The translations under genes were made by a program, and so were the position numbers. From assembly GCA_013115135.1 (NCBI GenBank), contig JABANP010000306.1, positions 1 through 61,594 of the forward strand: DNA of 61,594 bases, read 5' to 3'. Below the pieces are notes generated by a model. It was not told the DNA's origin, did not search any database, and worked only from the letters and a program-made list of their open reading frames with translations. Positions 43,354-53,788 of the stretch are shown in pieces (position 1 is the stretch's first letter; the number at the start of each line of letters is the position of its first letter). The DNA is from Perkinsus olseni (lineage: Eukaryota; Perkinsozoa; Perkinsida; Perkinsidae).

Positions 43354-43425
43354 GTCGCTATCGTCTAGTGGTCAGGACGTCACGTTGTGGCCGTGTCAAC
43401 CCCGGTTCAAATCCGGGTTGCGACT
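43354..43425 (+). tRNA. tRNA-His (GTG)
   Basis: The sequence folds as a cloverleaf. The acceptor GTCGCTA pairs with TTGCGAC (one T-T mismatch), the D-arm is CTAGTGGTCAGG, the anticodon loop TTGTGGC has anticodon GTG, and the T-arm is CCCGGTTCAAATCCGGG. The internal A and B boxes are well conserved. The first base is the G expected before position 1-2 pairing; any extra G-1 would be added after transcription. Confidence 0.8.
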
Positions 43426-43826
43426 TTAGTTTGGAACGAAATGTGTTCCAGCACACAAGAATGTTGACAAGGCGTTCATGAACACAGAACGAGACGTCAG
43501 CTTGTCGCTGATGGATGCACGGTGCGCTGTCCTGGAATTCTCACCTTACCACGGCTCAGCCCTATCCCACAGCGTGTTTCATCGTGCACCAAGTCTTGGT
43601 GCGACACTTCACTCGGAACTAGGATTTTGCCTAATCCTGACCGAAGTTGAACCCGCAGCATTTGGCTCCGGAACCCGATTCGGGTTACCCGAAGCGCTTC
43701 AATTTCACCATAAGCTCGGCTTAATGAGAATAGTCTGCTGAGGCAGCAAATGAATCCACTGTATGCCCTTCAACATTCAAAGGAACGCCCACAACCGGCC
43801 AGCACTGTATGTCGCAACTGGTTCCG

Positions 43827-43900
43827 GCTCTGGTGGCTCAACCGGATAGAGCGTTGGACTTCTGATCCCAAGGCTGCAGGTTCAGATCCCGTTCAGAGCA
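43827..43900 (+). tRNA. tRNA-Arg (TCT), copy 1, T-arm altered
   Basis: The acceptor GCTCTGG pairs with TCAGAGC and the anticodon loop region ACTTCTGAT carries TCT. The T-stem is GCAGG facing CCCGT, weaker than in copy 2 (GCGGG/CCCGC). The anticodon stem also differs on its 3' side. It may be a decaying copy. About 60 bp of 5' flank is shared with copy 2. Confidence 0.65.
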
Positions 43901-43983
43901 TATGCACATCAGATCGGAACTGTCTGCTCCTATGACAGTGTCCCTACTATACACTATCGCCGTTGAACGCAATGAAATACTAC

Positions 43984-44054
43984 AACCCTGGCGGGGCTCG
44001 AACCCGCAACTTTCGCCTCCGGAAACCGACGCGCTTCCATTGCGTCACAAGGTC
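43984..44054 (-). tRNA. tRNA-Arg (CCG)-like, copy 1
   Basis: On the minus strand GACCTTG pairs with CAGGGTT, the D-arm is GACGCAATGGAAGCG, the loop TTCCGGA gives anticodon CCG, and the T-arm is GCGGGTTCGAGCCCCGC. The anticodon stem has a G-G mismatch and a weak T-G pair, so function is uncertain. It converges on the tRNA-Arg(TCT) at 43,827. Confidence 0.6.
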
Positions 44055-44590
44055 GATTGAGCTACCGATATGTTTGCACGAGGAGGAAGGATACCCTTTG
44101 TGCAGTATGCACTGAGATTTTTACTGGTTCATGGAGAGTATCGCTAGAGGCTAGGATCAACTGCAGCGAAAGTGATTCGGTCGGGCGGGCGAGACTGGAC
44201 TCGCGGTGAGTGTTACAGAAGTTTAGAGGTCTAACACCAAAAGACTGGGGTGATGAGCAAGGACTTTTTTCCAGTGGACTGGGTGACGGGTATTCCAGTT
44301 CGAGAACCCTATCTCCAGATGATCTGATTCCTGGGTAGGTCGAACGGTTAAAAAGGAAAGACAATGCTTCCTGGGGTCCTCTATGGCGTGTCCGACTGCA
44401 CTTGTGTTGCTACATATGATCAACGTCTCGGCGCTGGATTACTAACCAGCTTCCCTTTCGAGAAACAGAGCCGAAGCTCCAATCCGATGCGCTGATTCTG
44501 TCAAAAGGCAGCAAGTGAGCTACTGTATGCCCTCCAACATTCAAAGGAACGCTCACCACCGGCCAGCACTGTATGTCGCGATTTGCTTCG

Positions 44591-44664
44591 GCTCTGGTGG
44601 CTCAATCGGATAGAGCGTTGGACTTCTAATCCAAAGGTTGCGGGTTCAAGTCCCGCTCAGAGTA
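44591..44664 (+). tRNA. tRNA-Arg (TCT), copy 2
   Basis: A clean cloverleaf: acceptor GCTCTGG with TCAGAGT (GU closing pair), D-arm GGCTCAATCGGATAGAGC, anticodon stem/loop TTGGA-CTTCTAA-TCCAA with TCT, and T-arm GCGGGTTCAAGTCCCGC. It has 5' and 3' flanks similar to copy 1, so the unit was duplicated. Confidence 0.92.
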
Positions 44665-44771
44665 TATGCACATCAGATCGGAACTGTCTGTTCGTATGAC
44701 AGCCCTTCCTTACTATACACTTACGACGTTGAGCGCGAAAACAACGGTAAGTTACCGTTGTTACCGTCGGT

Positions 44772-44842
44772 AACCCTGGCGGGACTTGAACCCGCAGCCT
44801 GGGTCTCCGGGAACCGACGCGCTTCCATAGCGCCACAAGGTC
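44772..44842 (-). tRNA. tRNA-Arg (CCG)-like, copy 2
   Basis: This is the same type as 43,984-44,054 with a good T-arm (GCGGGTTCAAGTCCCGC) and acceptor (GACCTTG/CAGGGTT). The 3' half of the anticodon stem (GACCC) does not pair with TCGGT. Probably a degenerate copy. Confidence 0.5.
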
Positions 44843-45158
44843 GTCATGTTTAGTTCGCTAATTGTCTCGATAGGCAGCAAGTGAGCGCACTATATGCCCT
44901 CAGTTTGAGTCCAACGCCGAAACCCGTCTCAGCTAGACTGGCATGAATGTATGTTGGTTCAAGAGGGATTCGCCTGGCAAGTTTATCGCGCCGGGAATGG
45001 AGCGTTCAGACATGCGAGTAGAGCAAGCTTAGGAGCCTTCCTCTCCCTTCCCTCAACTTCCACAGCTGCTGAATCTGTATACCAATCTGTATTCAATCTG
45101 TATACCAAAACGTCGTTGCAGGAACGAGCGCTAGAACTGCATGCCGCCACAGAGCTCG

Positions 45159-45231
45159 GCTCTGGTGGCTCAATTGGATAGAGCGTTAGAATTCTAAGCC
45201 GAAGGTTGCGGGTTCAAATCCCAGATACAAC
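45159..45231 (+). pseudogene. tRNA-Arg (TCT) pseudogene
   Basis: The 5' half (GCTCTGGTGGCTCAATTGG) matches the intact tRNA-Arg copies. The anticodon stem (TTAGA/GCCGA), T-stem (GCGGG/CCCAG) and acceptor 3' side (ATACAAC) no longer pair. Confidence 0.7.
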
Positions 45232-45235
45232 ATGC

Positions 45236-45610
45236 TGGGTGTATGCATTTATTCAACTCCCAGTTGCTCTTCATGCGAGCTCGAATCAGAAACGTTCAAG
45301 ATTCCGTCGCAGCAGTCGATCACTCCCGAAGCCCAACTCTCAACACAACTCCTTTCATCATCCATCTAACGCGCTACACTATCTTTCTATCACTTCCTAC
45401 TGCTCTTCCGAGGCGAGGTTCTGCGTCTGAGGGTGTATCTACAGCCGCAGCGATAACAGCCAGAATCATTCAAACTCAGGCTCACCGCCCGGCCTCCGAT
45501 CTCATCATCTCCAGTGAGGACGCCGGACTCTCCCCATTATCCTCTGACTCTTCTCGAGAAACCGGGTACGGCCGATTCAACGGGGCAACTCTCCAACGGG
45601 CTTGAACCTA
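45236..45610. other. Spacer without a supported gene
   Basis: A plus-strand frame of 120 codons (45,243-45,605) is Thr/Ser/Pro/Arg-rich, with no start context, splice signals or family match. I do not regard it as a gene. Confidence 0.4.
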
Positions 45611-45819
45611 TCATGAGTTCACTGAACTGTTCGGCACTTCGATCGTCACTACAGTCTCATGTCCCGCCCCCACTGTCGATTCGTCCGTGAAAACACGCAG
45701 GTTTTCGGGAAAATCCACAAATTTTCCCAAATTTGCGCAAGTACCGAACACACCGCACGAGAGATCAAACCCGAATTCCCCATCAGATTCCTTAGGAATC
45801 ATTCCTAGAAGTACATTCT
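45611..45819 (-). other. Possible alternative last exon of the lipase gene
   Basis: The minus-strand frame ENVLLGMIPKESDGEFG... runs to a TGA at 45,611 and could be spliced to the lipase from the acceptor GATTGCTAG at about 45,820. Its composition is protein-like, but it resembles no known lipase tail. Confidence 0.3.
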
Positions 45820-48800
45820 CTAGCAATCCACAGAGTAAAACCAGAAAATAGGCTTCAAATTCACCTGATAATTACCAACTTTTTTCCAGCACAGCCGAGA
45901 AAAAGTCGAAAACAAACCGTAATTTTTTGAATTTCCTCAGAAAGCACAAAGCCTGGGCACCGACAAAATTTACGGTCAAACTCATTTCTCTGAGCTCCTA
46001 CCGCTCTGTGAAGCCTCGTAATGGCGTTGTCGATTTTGAACCGAAGCCGTATCATCTCCATTTTAGGGAAGACCATTTGTCGCCCTTCCTGAAAGTAGTC
46101 GCGCATCACCGCGGGCGTCGGATTCTTTATAATTTGCGTGAAGTACCTGAGGAGCAAACGGCATGCTTGATACACTCTTAATAACGTATCCAAGGTTGAC
46201 CCTTGGCAGATACCAACTAGCTCAAGGGCAACACCCAGAAACCGCAGAGAATTTCCCATTTTAAATTCAACTTTTTCGCAGTCTTTCCTACAGCATCGGA
46301 TTCTCACCGCGCTACACGCCCAACCCAAACCAACGGAGCTCAGTTAAACTAATCTTCACGATTGAAGTCAAGTGCGGGAAAGCGGAAAATGTAATAGAAT
46401 TATGATTCTCGCGCGCTCATACAGTGCTCCAAATTAATCTGGACTTTACACCCAAAAAAATTGAATCTGTCGTAACTACTAGGACTGGTGCCTGGTAGCA
46501 GGCTCGCGCGCACGCCGGATGCGCGGCCCAGGTAGGCGGTCGCGTCTTCGGTGTTAGCTTAGCTTCGGTAAGCTCAGCTGTCTTTCCTCTGCCTTCATGC
46601 CGAGGATCAGGGGACCACCAACAGCACACATTCTAAATTAACGCGAAGCGCTGCACTCCTAGGGTGCTCCAACCAAGTTAGAATATAGTCTAAAAACTCA
46701 ATTTCGCCTCAACTACTGAGACCCTGGACCTGACTAATTCCCCACCCTCGACGGCCTTACCAGAGTTTCAACGTCGGTGGCGTGACGGTAATATTGCCGT
46801 CGAATGTCTGCAAGAAAAGTCTGGACCAGTCGGCGGAGTAGTGCTGCGGAAGGAGCTCCAACTCGCTCACTAGACGAGCGTTTTTGCGCAGGTCTTCTTT
46901 CAAGAAAACCTAAAAAGAGACCCGCAACATGGAATTGAACCTGGGCGGTCGGGTTCGTACCTCCAGCGAGCTGAGCAAGAACCCTCCACGCCATTCCCGC
47001 CAGAAGTTCAGCGGCCGTCCAGCCTCTCCCCTTGTTCCAAAAGAAGAATGGTATAATATGCGGATTCACCTAGTACAAACAAAAGCAGTGCTTCACTTAG
47101 CGCGCGCCCGAGTGATCGATTCAGCTAACCTGGCTGGTGATGAAGACATGGGCGTGAAACATCTCTCCAAGGCCTTGCTGAGGAGTATCAGCCTAAAAAA
47201 ATGATAAAATGCGGCAAGAAAACCAGCGGAGCGAAGCAGGGAGGTCCTACCTGCAGAGAACCGTCCATGAAGTAACTGTTGTCAGAGGCGAAAGCGCCTC
47301 CACCGGTGTATTGACTAATTTCCTGAGTGAACATCAGAGAGGTTGATGCTGGTCACTCACGGAGAAAAAGATACGCGGAATGAGAATAAATCGCCCATGC
47401 TAGCTCGCAGTGGCGAAGAGAACGGAAATTTCGAACCGCCCGGGACACTCTTCTATTAGTCTTTTTCTGTTCATACTGCAAGGCGGTGCTGCTCAGCGTT
47501 GATACAAAGGTTGAAGCATGTAAGATACGGATGAAGTCCACTCGCGGATCGGCCGGATTCAAAAATGCATTTCGAGTAAATTTTCACAAAGCGAGGCGAC
47601 GTGAACTCACTCCCGTTTCGGGGTCCTTGACAAGGAGCGGTTGCGGAGGCAGCAAGTATGGCATGGCCGACGAGCATAGGACAGCCGATCGAATCAAAAC
47701 CTGACGGAAGAATCTTAGGTTGACCATAGGATAGCGCAGAATAGCATCTTTACGTTTGGTGCTGAACGGTAATGTAACAAAAGCGGCTCTCCTCCTGTGG
47801 AGGAATTAGAACCTGAAACGATGGTAAGTCAATGTTGATGCGTGAAAGATACGGGGAAAAAGATACTCAGGTGACCGAGACGACGGACATGAACAACGTC
47901 AACCTCAAAGATACTACTCCTAAACCGTCTGAGAAGAATCTGCCGAATTTACAGCGGTACCGAGAGAAAAAAGGTATTATCGAACAGCGATAACCATCCA
48001 AATGAACAGAACAAAGACGTGAAGAATCCAAGGTCGAAAAGGATACTATCCCCATCCGACTCGAGAGTGGTAGTAGACCGACGGAAAAAAATAAACTCAT
48101 TATCAATCAGAGAAAATTCGCATGAGCACCGATGAGGTGAAAGATACTATCAGTATCAGACGAGGGAGCATCAGTAGACAACTTACTGCATGTGAGCACG
48201 AGGACTCTGTTGGTGCGTTGAAAGGCCTCCAGGAACGTAATATCTCTATCACTGAAACGAAATCGATCATGTGATCGATATTACTTCCACAACCTACCCC
48301 AGCCATTCGGCGAGAAGATCATGCCACGGAGTCGGGTCGAACATGTACCCAGTACGAAAGAATCTGATACAAATACTGACAATCGATCACGCGATCGATT
48401 TCAAATATCCCACCTTCTAATACAGGTCCACCAGCTGTCGTTGCAGGGAGTCCATTTTGGCTGAACGACTTCCGGCTTGACGATGCTCGGCAACTCCTCA
48501 TCAGTGTGCGTGCAAAGATACGCCGCCACTACAGAACCCCCACTAGTGCCTACAAACGTATCTTAGGTTGAAGCTAGGCTCCGACAGAATTTACCGCAGA
48601 TGACTTTAGGCAGGCATCCTTGCTCGATCATGGTTTCCACAATACCAAAATGCATCAGCGCCATCATCCCTCCGCCAGACAGACAAAGGGCTGGCTGTCC
48701 AAAAGTAAGCCTAAAAATTACAGAAAAATACAGCATGCCGGGATCGAACCCGGGACCTCCTCTTACATAATATCGTTCAGAAATTCCGAGTACAGATGCT

Positions 48801-49479
48801 TTTCTATTGAATCATTTTTCTTGGAATCTTCCGTCTTCAAGTGAGCCGTCAGCTCATCAATGGTATCAGCAACCAACTCGTAAAACTCCGTGATGCATTC
48901 CTTCGTACCTGTTCCGAAAAATGACCAAACGTTTAAGAAAATGGGAAAATTTCTCCGTCACACCACCAAAATACCAAACCGCGAAACCTCCCACTCAAGC
49001 CAAATCGAACTGAATGCTGCCACAAAAACTGCAAACATGAATCGCTTCGCTCCGCTTACCCAGGAAACTCTTCGAGAAAAGATACTCATCTGTCCCGATG
49101 CCTGCAAATCCCGTCACAAGTATTTGTCTCAGCAGCGCCAGCTTGTGCTCCAACGACTTCGCAGAACGGAGCTCCTCTCCTGCGGGCGAGCGCTTTTTCT
49201 TCGAACATTCGGAAATTCGACAAATTCTAGTACCGTGGGACTTGATGCACAGCGAGGAGTATCCAACGCCGTCATCAGTATCTTTCCACTTTTCGATCCA
49301 AGAGACGCTCTGGTCCAGTTCTCTAGCTGCTTTCTTGTACGTTTCATAATCGCTGGCACCTGACCAGAACCACCATCAACCGAAAACGGTTCGCCTTTGC
49401 TGCCGCTGAAAGCCACGTCTTTCTCACAAATACGGCGGCCGCCCAATGGGATCTGCCGCATTTGTGTCGCTGCCGACAT
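45820..49479 (-). CDS. Patatin-like triacylglycerol lipase (SDP1/TGL type)
   Basis: Fifteen exons join in frame to about 531 aa: 49,479-49,428; 49,359-49,060; 48,908-48,767; 48,710-48,595; 48,549-48,414; 48,363-48,298; 48,251-48,187; 47,812-47,754; 47,700-47,611; 47,322-47,251; 47,192-47,130; 47,069-46,961; 46,896-46,761; 46,146-46,002; 45,864-45,820. All introns are GT-AG (45-614 nt). The N-terminal domain (YETYKKAARELDQSVSWIEKW) matches the region preceding patatin in TAG lipases. The patatin core has the oxyanion loop CLSGGGMM, the nucleophile GTSGGS, GDRDITFLEAFQRTNR, SAVLCSSAMPYLLPP, the catalytic Asp in YFMDGSL, and SQVNPHIIPF. The C-terminus keeps GNITVTPPTLKL...FTQIIKNPT. It should hydrolyse triacylglycerol at lipid droplets. 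The last exon is uncertain; an alternative end reaches 45,611. Confidence 0.9.
48711..48766 (-). other. Lipase intron 3 with a tRNA T-arm-like hairpin
   Basis: This 56-nt intron is GTAAGA...TTTTTAG. It contains GTCCCGGGTTCGATCCCGGC, a perfect T-arm with the TTCGATC loop, but no matching D or anticodon arm. It may be a relic of a tRNA or tRNA-derived SINE, or a structure formed by chance. Confidence 0.5.
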
Positions 49480-50094
49480 CTCAGATCCTCAAATGAGCCT
49501 AGTTCCACCACCCCGCGCTCCCGAAGCTAGAGTCTTTCAAAGGACCAAAAGTCCATCGGCGCTGAGATGCTGAGATGCTCCCAAAAGGAAGTCAATGCAG
49601 ACCGTTTGTCTCACGAGTCGTGAGTCACGACAAGCCAGCTGCAGCTAGACACGCGAGCACCTCCTCGGTGGCCCGCTATCATGAGGAGCGCTTACTTCGG
49701 TGGCTCGAGCTGTCCTTAGAATAAGTCCAATAAATTGAACAGTGATGAAATTTCTGTATAATCGTGCGTAAAATCATCACTAATCTCACTTCCACTAGAT
49801 TTTTGGCGAAAAATCATCATTTTTGAACGGCTATTCAATACTATCGTGCGCGAACCAATCCCGAACCCGGAATTTTTCACACTCCAAAGTAAGGGAGATA
49901 TTTCATTATAATTAATCCCTACCACTCCACGCCCAACAGATCGGTATTACTGGTCAAGCGTCGTAATTGACGTCTACGAGTCCTCCAGCTCTTCCGAAAC
50001 ACCGGAAACACTTTCTCCATCGCACGGACTACTTGTCGTACCTGAAATCGCCCAAATTCTTCACGCGCCACGAAATTGATCACAATGGCCTCTC
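49480..50094. other. Upstream region of the lipase gene
   Basis: No gene supported. It would contain the minus-strand promoter and 5' UTR of the lipase gene. No recognisable promoter element was seen. Confidence 0.4.
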
Positions 50095-50767
50095 ATGACG
50101 CTTGTTCTCAGAACTAGTGGAGTTCACCCCGGAAAAAACGAGTATCAGAAAAATACGAATTACAAGAGTTGCAGAAAATCTTCTCCTCTCCAAAGTCCCG
50201 AGTTCATAACTTCCGAGGCGCGCGGGTCAAACCAGTCACATAACAGCCTAGTTGGCATCCGGCGTCACGGCGTTGAGCTGCGCTCTCCTATCTTACGCAA
50301 GGTTCAACCTCTAGATACTCTTTCTGAGAAGTTGCTCCACACAAGAATTCGCGCTTCAATTTTCGACGGTTCGACACATCTGTTGTGTGGTGAAAGACCC
50401 AGACTTACAATAACGTACAGGCAGAGCTCCACAGTACAGAGGGCTCCGAAGAATATCAGTAGCGGGTATTGGAGGATCTCTGAGGAGGATGATGCATCGA
50501 AACTGGACCTATTCTGTATCTTGCACGCTCGACCTCAGGATATTTTCCTGGCCCCTTTCACGCGAGATTATGCACAATTTTTTTGCGAAACACGTACATG
50601 TGTACCAACTCGAGCGCAACTCACAGCGAAAATACGCCGCCAGATTTCACTATCAACAACCAACGGATATCTTAGGTCGATCATGGCGAATGACGAATTA
50701 CGTTAGACCCCCTCCTGTTGTATCAAGCGAACCAAGTTCTGTCCAAGAGGCTGGTCTATCGTATTAA
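50095..50767 (+). CDS. Uncertain plus-strand gene, product unknown
   Basis: Two overlapping plus-strand frames have protein-like composition. One covers 50,290-50,560 (LLHTRIRASIFDGSTHLLCG) and another covers 50,540-50,767 (HVHVYQLERNSQRKYAARF). They could be joined by an intron, but I found no decisive donor/acceptor pair. No family is recognised. It may be non-coding. Confidence 0.25.
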
Positions 50768-50989
50768 TAAAATACATCATTATCATATCTTACAACAATG
50801 GAATCATTATGCATCAATGCAGGTCGACCTAAGATACGCCGGATGCTAGCGCTCGAAAAGTATCCTTTCCCTGACGTGCAGTTCCAACTCAACCGAGATC
50901 ACATAATTGAAGAGCGCGAGGTAGTTGCCAATCAGCCGGGAATGAGAGAACAGAATTATCCAGAAAAAATATAATTTCCGCAAAAATTC

Positions 50990-51368
50990 TCATATTTTCC
51001 GAAATCTTCCGATGACATATTGAAAAGAGTTCCAAGCCTCTTCGAGTGCTGCCCCGTTATTACTGTGCGTTCCAAACACAACGATAAGGGCGACCAAAAC
51101 AGTCGTAGAGGTCAGTATCGCCAGCACGACGAGAATAGAGTATCTTATATATCCGGCCGGATCTGAGGTCGAAGCTGGCACTTCACAGGTGGGAAAGATT
51201 CTCACTACCTTCGGGTTCGAGTAGATCAGGTCGAGTAGAATTGACAAACTGCAAAAGATTCCCCACGTCTGGCCCCGAGGTTGCATAAGCTCTTAAGATA
51301 CTCGCAAGCTCTCCCTCCGATAGCGACGTGAAGAGATCGCCGGCGAATGAGGCTGTTGAGTTGGACAT
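50990..51368 (-). CDS. Small single-pass membrane protein
   Basis: Exon 1 (51,368 to about 51,209) starts at ATG and encodes an acidic, Ser/Leu-rich head (MSNSTASFAGDLFTSLSEGE). A 28- or 34-nt intron keeps the frame into exon 2, which has a strong transmembrane helix (SILVVLAILTSTTVLVALIV) and a short tail ending at TGA 50,990. Total about 115 aa. No signal peptide precedes the head, so a type III or tail-anchored-like topology is possible. I do not recognise the family. Confidence 0.5.
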
Positions 51369-51659
51369 ATCCAGTTCGATGGCAACAAGGAAAGAAGAGG
51401 CCTACTACCAATGACCCATCCGAATCACTCTCGACGGTAGTGAGACAAAGCTGTATCTTATTCGGTCTGATAGGAGATTGCAGCTCAACGTAATCTGATC
51501 GGAGTCGAAGGCTGCGTTTCAGACATCATAACCCGCGCGTTCTTTCTCAATAAGTCAGTCTAATAGAGGAAGGAAAGAGTACTAAGAACCGAGTTCTGTT
51601 GCCGTGAAGGAAAAGCTTACTACCATGCCACTCGCAACTCAGCTGTAGAGCTGGGCAAG
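51369..51659. other. Spacer without a supported gene
   Basis: Presumably the 5' flank of the small membrane-protein gene. No motif recognised. Confidence 0.4.
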
Positions 51660-51905
51660 CGTACTAGGGCCGAGGAAAGTACGGTACTGAGTATGTTTCA
51701 AACTGTCAACCTAGTACGGGTACGGAGAACTAGTACGTCTTGAATATATTAAACAACGCATACGTGTACTAAATTACGCCATACTTCAAGTACGGCGTAC
51801 TAGTACGGTACTTGGGAACCGCTGCGACGGGTAGTACGGGTACGGAGCCGTACTCGTACTACCCGTACTCCGTACTAGACCGTACCCGTACTGTCGCCCA
51901 CCTCT
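51660..51905. repeat. GTACGG/CCGTAC-rich repeat cluster
   Basis: TAGTACGG, GGTACGGAG and their complements recur more than a dozen times in 250 bp, in both orientations. They form many short inverted repeats, the strongest at about 51,833-51,895 (GTAGTACGGGTACGGA facing CCGTACTACCCGTACT-type blocks). Confidence 0.8.
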
Positions 51906-53350
51906 ACTCAGCTGCTGTTGAGAACCACTACAAGCTCGCATTTCGGTCCGATGGGCGGTCAGCCTCAGCACAATCTAAGTTCACTCGCCAGTAACCCGAT
52001 GGGTGATCGAGATGGTGTTTCCCGTAGAATATCTTCGAAATTTGGCAGTCCAATAAAAAATTGGAAACCGAGATCCGCCCCCATAACAACAAGAGAAGAA
52101 GCCCACACCTCTTACAGGTTCGCGGGCCACACTCACGACTCAGCATCGAGAGTGAGATTGAGCTCAATCGCGGACCGAAAACGAAGACTGGGATCCTAAT
52201 GTGGCTTTAATAAGGCGAACAAGTAATCCGATAACCAAGCCCCCAGGGAATGAGCTCATCGGTGAAGGTGTGACTGAGTCGGAATGAACTCACACACACC
52301 CGGTCAATCAGTCTAGCAACCAGCAAAGAGATCGGTAACGGAGATATTTTTTCGACTATAGACATCAGTGGAACGCATCTTAGCTCGCCGACAAATTTCG
52401 GTAAAAGAAAAAATTTCGACAAGGAAAATTCGCCGGATATCCAAAGGTTGACTATAGGACGTTATGAAAGTGGTTAACTCGGATCTGAGAAACCGAAGAT
52501 TCTTCTCCAATCTCACAACAGCGGGTCGCGAACGACGGTCATAGTTGAATTGAAACGAATTTTCAATTGCCAGTGGGCAAAAAATATGAAGTTTCCCGAG
52601 CGACCTATGAGGATGATACCCGGGCGAAATCCGAGTCGGTCCAATAAAGACTTCTACGATCATTATTATTATCGCAACGTGAATACACCAGCAAGATTCC
52701 CTTTTCTGTCACGGACTAGGATGAACCTAAGATACTCCTAACGCAGCTCAGATGGCCCATCACCAGAAACGACATCATCGGTATCTCAAGCTCACTCGCT
52801 CACCCATCCTCCGACGTTGTTTCCGTCGTCGAAGCTTACTACGTTTATTCAGACAAAAAATATCCAATTGTTTTGGTATCCAAGGTTGAAGATAGGTCCG
52901 CGCAAGTAGGCTGAAAGGAATCTTTAGAAATCCGGAGAAGTATCTTTGCATTATTACCGAGTTCCGCTGTGACTCACCAGAGTCAAGTTTCCGAGCTGCT
53001 GTCGTACGGCCGGCCACATCAGCATACCACATCAACAAACGAACAAAATTGCAAGTCCTGCCACATTATTCTAGCGGAGCGAAGCACAATTGAAGTATTC
53101 AGGCGGGCGCTAATTTCTCCCTCATCGGCGCTGATCTTTTCAATATTGGCGCTAACTTCTTGGGCCCCCCTTGTCAACCAAATCATTCGTTCGTTCTCGC
53201 TAATATTGATAATCACCGAGCGCTTCATGAGCTTCTTCTCCATTTTTCTGAGGACTTCCGGTTTCCTAAGGGTTGCTTTGGAGCTCGCCGTGCAATAGCA
53301 GCCGATGCGTGTCTTAAAGATGATAATCTCGAGATCCACTCTGACAGGGG
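51906..53350. other. Region with several ambiguous exons on both strands
   Basis: Minus-strand frames at 52,313-52,663 and 53,019-53,280, and a plus-strand frame at 53,160-53,372 (HELLLHFSEDFRFPKGCFG), all have coding-like composition. The repeated intron motif described below occurs at 52,436, 52,722 and 52,876, so spliced genes are likely. I could not decide strand or joins and give no product. Confidence 0.35.
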
Positions 53351-53363
53351 CAAAATGCGGCGT

Positions 53364-53411
53364 GGAGCCTAGGGAATCCCTAGGCTCCGGGCCCATCCCT
53401 AGGAGGGATGG
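53364..53411. repeat. Two adjacent perfect hairpins
   Basis: GGAGCCTAGGGA-A-TCCCTAGGCTCC (53,364-53,388) is followed by CCATCCCT-AGG-AGGGATGG (53,393-53,411). Both share a CCCTAGG core. Confidence 0.9.
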
Positions 53412-53605
53412 TTGGTTCGGGGACCCTCGGCTTCGTGCAATTGTCATTGACTGGCCTATGCTGCTTGCGGCCGCTGTTTGGCTGCTGTTGCTTCTCCGTT
53501 GTTGCTCTTAGTCAACGCAAGGCGAGAAGGAGTGTAAAGTCTTCTACTTGCTTCTATTCGGGGGGCGGGAGTATTAGCTATGCAAGATGGTCGACGCGTA
53601 ATTTC

Positions 53606-53788
53606 GGCCCTATCTCACATGGCCTCCACTAAGCTTGAGTTCCCACTTGACAGCCGCTGTCAGGAATAGTCGGTTGCACTATTCCTCCGTTAAGTGGCCC
53701 CCAGAGTTCGATTCGTCTCGAGGGTCGCTTAGGAAAATCCGTCCCTAAGTGTTATTGGCAGTTTAGTGGAGGTCATGTAAAATAGGCC
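53606..53788. mobile_element. MITE-like 183-bp inverted-repeat element
   Basis: The first 27 bases (GGCCCTATCTCACATGGCC...) and the reverse complement of the last 26 match at about 22 positions. The interior holds a perfect stem AGGAATAGT/ACTATTCCT. No coding capacity and no obvious target duplication by eye. Confidence 0.6.

Noticed and set aside
44340..44480. Additional tRNA-like sequence near 44.4 kb (GGCGCTGGATTACTAACCAGC)
   Set aside because: An anticodon-arm-like stem is present, but no D-arm, T-arm or acceptor pairing could be made.
45243..45605. 120-codon plus-strand frame after the tRNA pseudogene
   Set aside because: Ser/Thr/Pro-rich composition, no homology, no splice or start support.
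48735..48766. Functional tRNA gene in the lipase intron
   Set aside because: Only the T-arm exists and the intron is just 56 nt. There is no room for a cloverleaf.
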